29,425 nt of DNA from JBDRMN01 sp043812055 (GCA_043812055.1 JBDRMN010000059.1:1-29425); one strand, 5' to 3'; positions 16,129 to 22,604 are shown, numbered from the stretch's first letter. Translations and numbers: made by a program. Notes: generated from the sequence alone by a model not told the origin.

Positions 16129-16147
16129 GGCAATCTACAAGATTGCC
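16129..16147. repeat. 8-bp hairpin, 3-nt loop ACA
   Basis: GGCAATCT, loop ACA, AGATTGCC; perfect pairing. Member of the three-base-loop hairpin family. Confidence 0.8.
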
Positions 16148-16161
16148 TGGAAACGTTACGA

Positions 16162-16180
16162 AACGGAGTACAACTCCGTT
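16162..16180. repeat. 8-bp hairpin, 3-nt loop ACA
   Basis: AACGGAGT, loop ACA, ACTCCGTT; perfect pairing. Lies 14 bp from the preceding hairpin and has the same loop with an unrelated stem. Confidence 0.8.
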
Positions 16181-16271
16181 CCGGCCTCTAGTTCCCCGCC
16201 TTCGCCTTTCAGGCTTCCATCCTTCGCTTCGCTTCGGAGGACAAGTCGGCGGGCAAGCAAATCCCAGACAA

Positions 16272-16292
16272 ATTCCAAACTCCAAATTCGAA
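16272..16292. repeat. Heptamer array, 3 units (ATTCCAA family)
   Basis: ATTCCAA, ACTCCAA, ATTCGAA. The following sequence carries the inverse (TTGGAAT at 16311), so the block can fold back. Confidence 0.7.
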
Positions 16293-16479
16293 GAGTTTGA
16301 AATTTAGAAATTGGAATTTATCTGCCTGCCCGCCGTAGCTTGAGTGAAACGAGAAGCGCAGGCGGGGTTCTTGGGATTTGGAATTTTAAGTGCCCGACCT
16401 TCGCTCCGCTTTGCGAAGCTACGGTGGGCAACCTTCGCTTCTTGTTGAGAACTTTACGCAGAAAAATAAGCTGGCGAAG

Positions 16480-16520
16480 CCAACCGTAGCTCCCGAACAA
16501 AGTGAGGGAGCGAAGGTTGG
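16480..16520. repeat. Hairpin overlapping the tRNA-Val CCA end
   Basis: CCAACC...GCTCCC pairs with GGGAGC...GGTTGG around an 11-nt loop. The outer arm includes the CCA-encoding bases of tRNA-Val on the minus strand. Confidence 0.65.
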
Positions 16521-16594
16521 TGGGTGCTGAGGGAGTCGAACCCCCGGCCTTCTCGGTGTAAACGAGACGCTCTAACCAACTGAGCTAAGCACCC
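16518..16594 (-). tRNA. tRNA-Val(TAC)
   Basis: 77 nt with encoded CCA. Acceptor GGGTGCT/AGCACCC is perfect, discriminator A. D arm TAGCTCAGTTGGTTAGAGC. Anticodon loop TTTACAC closed by TCTCG/CGAGA gives TAC (Val, GUA/GUG). T loop GTTCGACTC. Canonical. Its 5' end is partly duplicated 182 bp upstream. Confidence 0.97.
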
Positions 16595-16599
16595 GAAGT
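16583..16599. repeat. 17-bp direct repeat, left copy (in tRNA-Val 5' end)
   Basis: Covers the first 12 nt of tRNA-Val and 5 bp upstream. An identical copy is at 16765-16781; the two bracket 165 bp of nested palindromes. Confidence 0.85.
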
Positions 16600-16764
16600 T
16601 TTCAAAACATTTTTCAAGATTTCAGTTTTATTAGTATGAATCCGCCGTGGCGGACTCTAACCCCCGCCAGAGGCGGGTCTCTGCCATAGGCTGATGAGCC
16701 TCTGGCTCACGCCTGTGGCGGAAACTGCTTGTCCCCCGTTCCCGCTTTGCGGGACGAAGGGGGA
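16600..16764. repeat. 165-bp palindrome-rich segment bracketed by a 17-bp duplication
   Basis: Contains TCCGCC-GT-GGCGGA (16641-16654), CCCGCC-AGA-GGCGGG (16663-16677), the inverted 15-mer GAGCCAGAGGCTCAT family (16694-16708), CGCC-TGT-GGCG (16710-16720) and a nested TCCCCC/TCCCGC hairpin (16732-16764) that ends at the second copy of the direct repeat. No ORF. Most likely a small insertion or MITE-like unit. Confidence 0.65.
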
Positions 16765-16781
16765 AGCTAAGCACCCGAAGT
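16765..16781. repeat. 17-bp direct repeat, right copy
   Basis: Identical to 16583-16599; a detached fragment of the tRNA-Val 5' end, not a functional tRNA. Confidence 0.85.
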
Positions 16782-16824
16782 GCTGAGATTTTAGCGGAGC
16801 GAGTAACAGCGAACAAACTCGAAC

Positions 16825-17697
16825 TTAGTTCTTGAGCCGCTTCTGCCACTCCTTGAGAAACTCCTTCCGCTGATCAGTTTCGTGGAATTTCAGGATGCTT
16901 TCGGAGATCACTACGGCGTTTGTATCACGATTTTTTTGTTTGCTGCTGGCGCGACCGAGTTGCCAGCGCCTCAAACGTTTTTCAAGCCAATCGCCCAGCA
17001 ACCCATTCAAAAATTTTTCCAACCAGTTCGCCCGGCGGAATTTTTTTTGAGTAGTGCGCAAGCGGAAGTTGGGGAAGTAGGGCTTGATCCAAGTATTAGC
17101 GGCGAAGAATTCGGGGGCGGCGTTTCCGAAGATCGGAGTAAGGGTGACAACCCAAAATGCCAAATAGGGATCCTGTTCTCCGATCTTGAGTGGTTCGAGA
17201 TTGAGCGAGTTGTCGTCTACGAAGAAGGAAAGACAGAAACGGCCACTGATTTTCTTTCCGTGTCTGCGCATGCGGAAAAGCTGAGTCCAGAAGGTGAGGA
17301 ATGCACGGGTCGTAAAAAGTCTTTTTTTGCGGGCGACAGCGAAGAGGTCGATATCGGAATTCTTCTCCGGCCAGCCCATCGCGAGCGTATTACCGACGGC
17401 AGCGAGACGGAGGAAAGGAATTTTGCGGAGGATGAAGACGTGACGCAGGACGCGACGCCAGAGCTTACCCGAGCGGTACTGGCGCTGGCAGCGTCGTAAG
17501 ACGCTGGTGCTTTTACCCTGGAGGAAATAAAAGCCAAAACTTTTACCGATTCGTCTATCACTTTCAAGAGCCTGTTTCACGTCACTGATTTTGGCTCGTT
17601 CCCAAAAAAGATAATGATGCACTTCTTCGGCGCTTACGGGTTGGCCGAAGACGTCGAACCAAGCTACTGTCGCGAATACGGCCCCCTTTATACTCAT
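16825..17697 (-). CDS. Nucleotidyltransferase-fold protein with N-terminal winged-helix-like region
   Basis: 290 aa. Residues about 98-122 read RLAAVGNTLAMGWPEKNSDIDLFAVA, the glycine plus D-x-D pattern (Asp115, Asp117) of the polymerase-beta/MNT nucleotidyltransferase fold; Asp161-Asp162 in FCLSFFVDD may supply the third carboxylate. Residues 1-60 look like a small winged helix (VFGQPVSAEEVHHYLF). The C-terminus is very basic (RRANWLEKFLNGLLGDWLEKRLRRW). The substrate is unknown and no HEPN partner lies next to it, so a toxin-antitoxin pair is not supported. The start is ATG 7 nt after a TAAAAT box. Confidence 0.72.
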   Translation of the reverse strand: MSIKGAVFATVAWFDVFGQPVSAEEVHHYLFWERAKISDVKQALESDRRIGKSFGFYFLQGKSTSVLRRCQRQYRSGKLWRRVLRHVFILRKIPFLRLAAVGNTLAMGWPEKNSDIDLFAVARKKRLFTTRAFLTFWTQLFRMRRHGKKISGRFCLSFFVDDNSLNLEPLKIGEQDPYLAFWVVTLTPIFGNAAPEFFAANTWIKPYFPNFRLRTTQKKFRRANWLEKFLNGLLGDWLEKRLRRWQLGRASSKQKNRDTNAVVISESILKFHETDQRKEFLKEWQKRLKN

Positions 17698-17704
17698 TAG
17701 AGCT

Positions 17705-17710
17705 ATTTTA
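17705..17710 (-). promoter_or_regulatory. Predicted -10 box for the nucleotidyltransferase gene
   Basis: TAAAAT (minus strand) 7 nt before the ATG at 17697; predicts a leaderless mRNA. Confidence 0.5.
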
Positions 17711-17755
17711 GCGTAAAGAATTCTCCGAGCTTCCCTAAAGTCTTTTTCCTACTCC

Positions 17756-17776
17756 AATTTCTAATTTTAAATTTTA
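17756..17776. repeat. Heptamer array, 3 units (AATTTTA)
   Basis: AATTTCT, AATTTTA, AATTTTA, in the spacer before uvrC. Same family as 7270-7297. Confidence 0.65.
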
Positions 17777-17835
17777 AAACAATTTTTAATTCCTTAATGA
17801 TCCAATTTTCAAACTTCTCATTCTGGCAAAAAGGC

Positions 17836-17841
17836 TAAAAT
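17836..17841 (+). promoter_or_regulatory. Predicted -10 box for uvrC
   Basis: TAAAAT 7 nt before the ATG at 17849; predicts a leaderless mRNA. No clear -35. Confidence 0.5.
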
Positions 17842-17848
17842 ACTCGCC

Positions 17849-20029
17849 ATGAGCAAAATTAAAGATTTATTACGCAAGTTACCTGCTTCGGCAGGGGTTT
17901 ACCAGTTTCTCGACGAGAGCGGAAAGATTGTCTATATCGGCAAGGCGAAGAATCTCAAGAATCGAGTGAAGAGTTATTTCCAAAAGTCGGTGGATAAGAC
18001 TCCCAAGGCTGAACGTTTAGTGGAGGCCGCTAAAGACATTAAATGGATCGAAACTGCGAATGAAGTGGAGGCACTGACTTTGGAGTCCAACTTAGTTCGA
18101 GAACAGCAGCCCCGTTTCAACGCGCAACTGAAAGACGACAAGCACTTCCTCTATTTCAAAATTACTAATGAAGATTTTCCACGGCTTCTGACGGTTCGCA
18201 GCATCGAGGACGATGGAGCTAAATATTTCGGTCCCAAGACAGACAGTAAGTCTGTGCGCAACACCATTCGTTTGGTCCAAAAGCTTTTTAAGCTGCGTAC
18301 TTGCAATCTGGGGATGGAAGATCATCAGGGGAAAGTTCACATTACTAAAAAAGGAATTAAGTACCCGTGCGTGGATGCACACATCAAGCTCTGTGATGCT
18401 CCGTGCACGGATGGAATTTCCAAAGCGGAATATGCGGAAAACGTCGAGCAGGCGGTGGCCTTCCTCAAGGGGGATGCCCAGCCGATTCTGCGCTCATTGC
18501 GGGAAAAAATGCAGGCGGCGGCAACAGGACGGAAATTTGAACTGGCGGCGCAACTGCGTGACAAAGTCCAGTCAGTCGAAAATATGAGTGCGAAACAACT
18601 GGCGAGCGATCCGGATTTAGCTTCGCGGGATGTCTTTGGTATGCAGATTGATTTTAGTAAGGCGTACTTCGCAGTGCTGCAGATCCGTAACGGGAAATTG
18701 ATTGACTCGAAAAATTTTGTTGCCAAAACCGGCGAGAGTGAGCCAGCAGAGGTTTTGGCCGCTTTCATCGTCCAGTTTTACGAATTGGCGACCGACTTTC
18801 CTAGAGAAATTTTGTTGCCGACCAAGTTTGAGAATTCGGAAGTTCTGGAGAGTTGGCTGGCAGAACGCGCTGATCAAAAAGTTAAAATTCTGATACCACA
18901 GAAGGGCAAGAAGGAAAGTCTGCTGCAGTTGGCGGAGAAAAATGCGGCAGCCTTCGCAGTTCAAAGCAAGGCTAAGTATGAAAACGCGACGGAACGAACG
19001 GTGGGGGCCGCGGCGGAGCTGGCCCGCGAACTTAAGATTGATCGTGAGTTGAAGCGCATTGAGGCCTACGACATTTCTCATCTCAGTGGAGAGGGGACTT
19101 CCGGTTCGATGGTGGTGTTTGAGCGGGGCGAGCCGACCACCTCAGCGTACCGGCAATTTAAAATCAGAACACTCAAGCAGGGTAAGGTGGATGATTACGC
19201 GAGCCTGAGTGAAGTGCTCGGTCGGCGGATGAATTATCTCGTGACCCAAGAGCTACCCGGCTACAAGATCCGGCGAGCTTGCAAAGCGGACTCAAAAATT
19301 CTTGAAAAATCAAAATTACAAGATTTCAAGACCAGGAAGCAGCTGAGCCAGCTGAGTGACTACCTGGTAGTCGAAGCCGAGAAAAAAGTTGTCGCACTGG
19401 CCCAAATCCACGAATGGAAAAAAGAAAAATTACACGGACTTTATAGCGTGTGGGTAGACCCGGCGCATCGCGGAAAACGCCTGGGGCAGCGACTGGTGCG
19501 AGCATTATTGAAAAAAACCAAAGCCAAAAAGGTTTATCTCAACTGCCACTATAAGCTCTCCGAGTATTACACTGAGGTCGGTTTCCAGGAGATTCGCCAG
19601 ACACCGAGCTTCCTCGAAAGCTCCTTGCGGAAATACTGCCGCAATACTCCAGAAGTGAAATTTGCCGATCAGATATTCATGATGTGGGAACGCAAGAGTG
19701 CCAAGACGGATGCTTCGTTCGCCGCCAAGCCCGATCTCGTGATTCTCGACGGCGGGAAAGGACAACTTTCCACAGTTCTCATAAATGTGAAATTTCCCAG
19801 AACTACACATGTCATCGCGTTAGCCAAGCGTGAGGAGGAAATTTTTAAAGTCAAAAGTCCCCGCAAACAGCGGGGCAGGCGCCAGTCAAAAGTCAAAAGT
19901 GGAAAGGCCGACTTCGAGAAAATACTTCTTCCAAGAAACTCTCAGGCGTTGTATCTGGTTCAGAGGATTCGAGATGAAGCGCATCGTTTTGCGAATAAGT
20001 TAAGAAAAAAACAGGACTCATTGGGGTAG
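17849..20029 (+). CDS. uvrC: UvrC excinuclease subunit with inserted GNAT domain
   Basis: Nuclease subunit of UvrABC nucleotide excision repair. Order: GIY-YIG domain (11-90, GVYQF..IVYIGKAKNLKNRV), four cysteines for the Fe-S cluster (152, 174, 182, 186), UVR motif (about 215-248), and an RNase H-like nuclease starting near 258 with Asp408 (AYDISHLSG). This domain is interrupted after LGRRMNYL by about 150 aa (471-617) that read as a GNAT acetyltransferase (VWVDPAHRGKRLGQRLV, then YYTEVGF), and resumes at PDLVILDGGKGQL (Asp634) and RIRDEAHRFA (His712). A heptamer-repeat-derived segment sits at 668-685. The protein ends at 726 without the usual C-terminal (HhH)2 domain. UvrC identity is certain; whether the GNAT part is active is unknown. 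Confidence 0.95.
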   Translation: MSKIKDLLRKLPASAGVYQFLDESGKIVYIGKAKNLKNRVKSYFQKSVDKTPKAERLVEAAKDIKWIETANEVEALTLESNLVREQQPRFNAQLKDDKHFLYFKITNEDFPRLLTVRSIEDDGAKYFGPKTDSKSVRNTIRLVQKLFKLRTCNLGMEDHQGKVHITKKGIKYPCVDAHIKLCDAPCTDGISKAEYAENVEQAVAFLKGDAQPILRSLREKMQAAATGRKFELAAQLRDKVQSVENMSAKQLASDPDLASRDVFGMQIDFSKAYFAVLQIRNGKLIDSKNFVAKTGESEPAEVLAAFIVQFYELATDFPREILLPTKFENSEVLESWLAERADQKVKILIPQKGKKESLLQLAEKNAAAFAVQSKAKYENATERTVGAAAELARELKIDRELKRIEAYDISHLSGEGTSGSMVVFERGEPTTSAYRQFKIRTLKQGKVDDYASLSEVLGRRMNYLVTQELPGYKIRRACKADSKILEKSKLQDFKTRKQLSQLSDYLVVEAEKKVVALAQIHEWKKEKLHGLYSVWVDPAHRGKRLGQRLVRALLKKTKAKKVYLNCHYKLSEYYTEVGFQEIRQTPSFLESSLRKYCRNTPEVKFADQIFMMWERKSAKTDASFAAKPDLVILDGGKGQLSTVLINVKFPRTTHVIALAKREEEIFKVKSPRKQRGRRQSKVKSGKADFEKILLPRNSQALYLVQRIRDEAHRFANKLRKKQDSLG
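19851..19899. repeat. Heptamer array with inserted hairpin, inside uvrC
   Basis: TCAAAAG, then 28 bp holding CCCCGC-AAACA-GCGGGG (19859-19875), then TCAAAAG twice. Translated in frame as part of a basic loop (KSPRKQRGRRQSKVKSG) absent from typical UvrC proteins. Confidence 0.8.
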
Positions 20030-20074
20030 GTCTCTGGGTGGGATTATTGAGGGATTTTGGGAGATTATAGGCGA

Positions 20075-20106
20075 GGGTCTTTGAGTCTTTAGGTCTTTGC
20101 GTCTTT
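20075..20106. repeat. Octamer array, 4 units (NNGTCTTT)
   Basis: GGGTCTTT, GAGTCTTT, AGGTCTTT, GCGTCTTT; same family as 8496-8542. Confidence 0.8.
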
Positions 20107-20113
20107 AGGTTTC

Positions 20114-20162
20114 TTAATCCTTAATCCTTAATCCTTAACCCTTAATCCTGTATCCTTAATCC
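20114..20162. repeat. Heptamer array, 7 units (TTAATCC)
   Basis: Seven units, five exactly TTAATCC. The next 7-nt register (TGTTATG) contains the start codon of the diguanylate cyclase gene. Same family as 8827 and 27302. Confidence 0.88.
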
Positions 20163-20166
20163 TGTT

Positions 20167-20958
20167 ATGCAAACTCCTCCCCATACCCACACTTTGCGCT
20201 ACAAGATTATTTTCTTTGGCAGCATTCTGGCTGCGTTTTTGCTGGTAGCATTGCTCTTCCTGCACCTGGAAGACATGCGAGAGCTCTGCGGCGGAGCCAA
20301 TTATCAAAATGTGATTTACGGAGTAATCGCGCTATTTTTCCTGACACTCGCTTTGGCGGGCTTATCCGTTCGCAAGGTTTTTCATGACCAAATTATCTAC
20401 AATCTCGAGCTCGAGAAGGTGAATACAAAATTGCGGAAAGCCTCGATTACCGATGGGCTGACGAAGGTATTTAACCACCGTTATTTCGAGGAAAAGCTGG
20501 CGAAAGAATGGGAACGCGTACAGCGTTTTCAGCACGCGCTCAGTTGCGTGATGATCGACATCGATAATTTCAAGAAGATTAATGATGCATACGGACATGC
20601 GGCAGGGGATGCGGTACTGCGCGGAGTGGCTAGTTTGCTCAAAAGCGAGTTGCGAGAAGTTGATATTATTTCGCGTTACGGCGGTGAGGAATTCACGATT
20701 ATTCTTTTTGAGAAGCCGTCCCATATCCGGGGACTCAAAATCACGCTGGAACGCCTTCGGAAAGAAATTGAAAAAGCTAAATTTAGTTTTGGTGGCAGGC
20801 AGATCAAGGTTACGGCGAGTCTCGGGGGAGCTTTGATCCCGAACAATAAAATCAACTCATCAAGAAAATTAATTCAACTGGCTGACAAGGCAATGTACCA
20901 TGCCAAGTCCCACGGGAAAAACCGCAGTGCTGTTTTTGGGGACCAGGGTTGCTGCTAA
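20167..20958 (+). CDS. Membrane-anchored diguanylate cyclase (GGDEF)
   Basis: Makes cyclic di-GMP from two GTP. Two N-terminal membrane helices (about 13-33 and 49-68) with a short loop, a linker helix (79-91), then the GGDEF domain (about 92-258). The active-site loop is GGEEF (172-176), which is catalytically competent in known enzymes. An inhibitory RxxD site (Arg163-Asp166) lies five residues before it, so product feedback is likely. Conserved SITDGLTKVFNHRYF and DIDNFKKINDAYGHAAGD segments are intact. No sensory domain beyond the short loop. The C-terminus ends with a short odd tail (GDQGCC) encoded by sequence resembling 16031-16045. The stop codon overlaps the -10 box of the next gene. 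Confidence 0.94.
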   Translation: MQTPPHTHTLRYKIIFFGSILAAFLLVALLFLHLEDMRELCGGANYQNVIYGVIALFFLTLALAGLSVRKVFHDQIIYNLELEKVNTKLRKASITDGLTKVFNHRYFEEKLAKEWERVQRFQHALSCVMIDIDNFKKINDAYGHAAGDAVLRGVASLLKSELREVDIISRYGGEEFTIILFEKPSHIRGLKITLERLRKEIEKAKFSFGGRQIKVTASLGGALIPNNKINSSRKLIQLADKAMYHAKSHGKNRSAVFGDQGCC

Positions 20959-20961
20959 ACT
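20953..20961 (+). promoter_or_regulatory. Predicted extended -10 for the FemAB-like gene
   Basis: TGC followed by TAAACT (20956-20961), 6 nt before the ATG at 20968. The hexamer includes the stop codon of the preceding gene. Confidence 0.45.
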
Positions 20962-20967
20962 CAAGGA

Positions 20968-21969
20968 ATGGAGGTGATTAGACTTTCCGAAAACGATTCA
21001 GCCGCAATTAAGGATTTTCTCGCCAGGCAGGAATTTGTGCCGATCCAACAAACCTTAGCTTGGGGGAAATTTCAGGAAGCAATCGGAGTTGAGAGCTTTC
21101 GGATCGGAGTCAAGGAAGGCAATGAGCTAATTTTTTACGCCCAGGGCTTCGTTAAAAAACTTCCGTTCGGTTTGTGCTGGTTGCATGTGCCGAGGCAGTT
21201 GCCAGTTCCGAGTTCCCAGTTCCCAGAAGCTTTTGATTTGCTTATTTCTGGAATCCAAAAGCTGGCCAAGGAGAAAAGTGCTATTTTCGTCAGGTTTGAT
21301 TCTCAAAAGAGTTGCGACTGGCAACTGGTAACTGGCAACTCGCAACTCCGCGAAGCGGGGGAGGGTAATTTTCCTGTAACGACTTTACGCTTGGATCTAA
21401 CTAAATCAGAGGAGGAGATTCTCGGACAAATGAAGCCAAAGGGCCGCTACAACATTCGTATCGCCGAGAAGCATGGGGTGACCGTTCGAGAAACGCGGGA
21501 ACCGGAGGCGGCGAAGATTTTTCACAAACTGCTGAAAAAAACTACCGCGCGAGATAATTTCTCAGCACATCCGGAGGCGTATTACGAAAGTTTTTTGCGC
21601 GAATTGGGAGAGTCAGCGAGTTGTTTTATCGCTGAAGTTAACGGCAAAGCAATCGCCGTGAGCCTCTGTACTTTCTATGGGGACACGGTGACTTATTACT
21701 ACGGGGCGAGCGATTACGAATACCGCGATCTCATGGCGCCCTATCTCGTCCAGTGGAAGGCGATTTCCGCGGCGAAGCGGCGGGGGATGAAGTTTTACGA
21801 TTTTCTCGGGATTGCGCCGGAGGGTGATGAGAAGCATCACTTGGCGGGAGTGACTAGCTTTAAGAAGAAATTTGGAGGAGAGATTATCGAATATCCTGGT
21901 CCGAAGGAATTGGTGCTAAAACCGTTTTTGTACAGAATTTTCAAGTTGGCGAAAAACTTACGGAGATAA
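20968..21969 (+). CDS. FemAB-like (FemX/GNAT-fold) peptidoglycan aminoacyltransferase
   Basis: Double-GNAT-fold protein of 333 aa. Hallmarks: QQTLAWGKFQEAIG near the N-terminus, FVRFD, KPKGRYNIRIAEKHGVTVRE (about 156-175), ARDNFSAHPEAYYESFL, YYYGASDYEYRDLMAPYLVQWKAI, YDFLGIAPEGDEKHHLAGVTSFKKKFGG (the family's C-terminal substrate-loop region). Such proteins transfer an amino acid from aminoacyl-tRNA to lipid II or its precursors; the amino acid is unknown. Two stretches, about 75-90 (PRQLPVPSSQFPEAF) and about 115-134 (SCDWQLVTGNSQLREAGEGN), are encoded by intergenic-type heptamer arrays and are probably surface loops. No Shine-Dalgarno sequence; leaderless start likely. Confidence 0.88.
   Translation: MEVIRLSENDSAAIKDFLARQEFVPIQQTLAWGKFQEAIGVESFRIGVKEGNELIFYAQGFVKKLPFGLCWLHVPRQLPVPSSQFPEAFDLLISGIQKLAKEKSAIFVRFDSQKSCDWQLVTGNSQLREAGEGNFPVTTLRLDLTKSEEEILGQMKPKGRYNIRIAEKHGVTVRETREPEAAKIFHKLLKKTTARDNFSAHPEAYYESFLRELGESASCFIAEVNGKAIAVSLCTFYGDTVTYYYGASDYEYRDLMAPYLVQWKAISAAKRRGMKFYDFLGIAPEGDEKHHLAGVTSFKKKFGGEIIEYPGPKELVLKPFLYRIFKLAKNLRR
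21197..21224. repeat. Heptamer array, 4 units (AGTTSCC), in coding sequence
   Basis: AGTTGCC, AGTTCCG, AGTTCCC, AGTTCCC followed by AGAAGC, the same ending as the intergenic array at 6700-6733. Translated in frame. Confidence 0.85.
21316..21350. repeat. Heptamer array, 5 units (AACTGGC), in coding sequence
   Basis: Five 7-mers, inverted relative to 21197-21224. Positions 21324-21347 match the reverse complement of 6700-6723 at 23 of 24 bases. Confidence 0.88.
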
Positions 21970-21970
21970 A

Positions 21971-22016
21971 ATTCCAAACTACAAATTCCAAATCTCAAAT
22001 AAATTTCAAACACCAA
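21971..22016. repeat. Heptamer array (ATTCCAA family) with inverted partner
   Basis: ATTCCAA, ACTACAA, ATTCCAA, ATCTCAA, an 11-nt variant and ACACCAA, starting at the stop of the FemAB-like gene. The inverse (GGATTTGGTG at about 22063-22072) follows, so the block to about 22085 can form a long imperfect hairpin. Confidence 0.75.
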
Positions 22017-22095
22017 ATCCAAAACGCCTTTGCTTTGAAATTTTGGAATTGGAATTTATCTGGGATTTGGTGCTTGAAGTTTGGGACACTGATGC

Positions 22096-22115
22096 TTCAA
22101 GTCTTTTGACTTGAA
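22096..22115. repeat. 8-bp hairpin, loop TTTT
   Basis: TTCAAGTC/GACTTGAA. Similar in size to the three-base-loop hairpins, with a four-base loop. Confidence 0.65.
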
Positions 22116-22159
22116 TCGTAAAGAGGTTTTAAAATGCCCAGAGGTAATTTGATTTATTC

Positions 22160-22165
22160 TAAATA
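22160..22165 (+). promoter_or_regulatory. Predicted -10 box for the 97-aa membrane protein
   Basis: TAAATA 7 nt before the ATG at 22173. Confidence 0.4.
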
Positions 22166-22172
22166 ACCGCGC

Positions 22173-22466
22173 ATGCATAAATTTTTTTCTTATAAGGGGT
22201 TTACATTGTTTTTGTTATCTTGGATGTTTTTAGGTTTCTCATATTTAATCTTGTGGTTTGAGATAAACATTTTGTATCTTCCCCTAATTTTAGCCCTATT
22301 ATCATTATTGACTGCATTGATAGCAGTGGTAACGGCAAGTATAAGTTTATTTAAAGGCGAAGCTATCACTCTAAACATTATTACATTAGTACTCGTTTTG
22401 CCCACCATTTTTATTCTTTTTATGTTCACAACAGCCCAGCTTTTTTTTATAGGATTAACTGGATAA
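22173..22466 (+). CDS. Small hypothetical membrane protein, AT-rich
   Basis: 97 aa, three predicted membrane helices (about 9-29, 35-60, 68-95), almost no charged residues after KGF and FKGE. No family recognised. The DNA is far more AT-rich than the neighbouring genes (many TTT, ATT and TTA codons), suggesting recent acquisition or relaxed selection. It sits between two repeat clusters. It has a start codon at the leaderless spacing. Likely real, but not provable by sequence alone. Confidence 0.6.
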   Translation: MHKFFSYKGFTLFLLSWMFLGFSYLILWFEINILYLPLILALLSLLTALIAVVTASISLFKGEAITLNIITLVLVLPTIFILFMFTTAQLFFIGLTG

Positions 22467-22498
22467 AATTCTTTAACACCCTGATGGTTTAAGTTTCA

Positions 22499-22519
22499 GA
22501 ACGGGTCTCAGACCCGTTC
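22499..22519. repeat. 9-bp hairpin, 3-nt loop TCA
   Basis: GAACGGGTC, loop TCA, GACCCGTTC; perfect pairing. Confidence 0.8.
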
Positions 22520-22527
22520 CTACAAGT

Positions 22528-22582
22528 GTTCGATTTACAAAATCGAACAGAAAACCTACGGTTCAGATTGCAAATCTGAACC
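22528..22582. repeat. Two-hairpin module, copy A
   Basis: Hairpin 22528-22548 (GTTCGATTT, loop ACA) and hairpin 22560-22582 (GGTTCAGATT, loop GCA) separated by 11 nt. The whole 55-nt module is present inverted at 29146-29200 with about 50 positions identical. Confidence 0.9.
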
Positions 22583-22604
22583 TGCGTTTAATTATTGTCT
22601 GGAT

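Larger units (their letters stand above)
16027..16517. other. Gene-free 491-bp spacer, repeat cluster
   Basis: Holds a 36-nt dispersed repeat (16057-16092), two three-base-loop hairpins (16129 and 16162), GC-rich CCTTCG/CGGAGGAC palindromes near 16202-16255, a heptamer array (16272-16292) and a GCCCGCCGTAGC...GCAGGCGGG repeat near 16325-16366. Open frames here consist of repeat sequence and I do not call them genes. Confidence 0.7.

Noticed and set aside
16047..16307. Open frames of 60-90 codons in the repeat cluster (both strands)
   Set aside because: They consist of dispersed palindromes and heptamers and show no domain or conserved pattern.
16765..16781. Second tRNA-Val gene
   Set aside because: Only the first 12 nt of the tRNA plus 5 bp of flank are duplicated.
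16825..17697. MNT/HEPN toxin-antitoxin pair
   Set aside because: No HEPN-like partner gene is adjacent, and the protein is much longer than MNT antitoxins.
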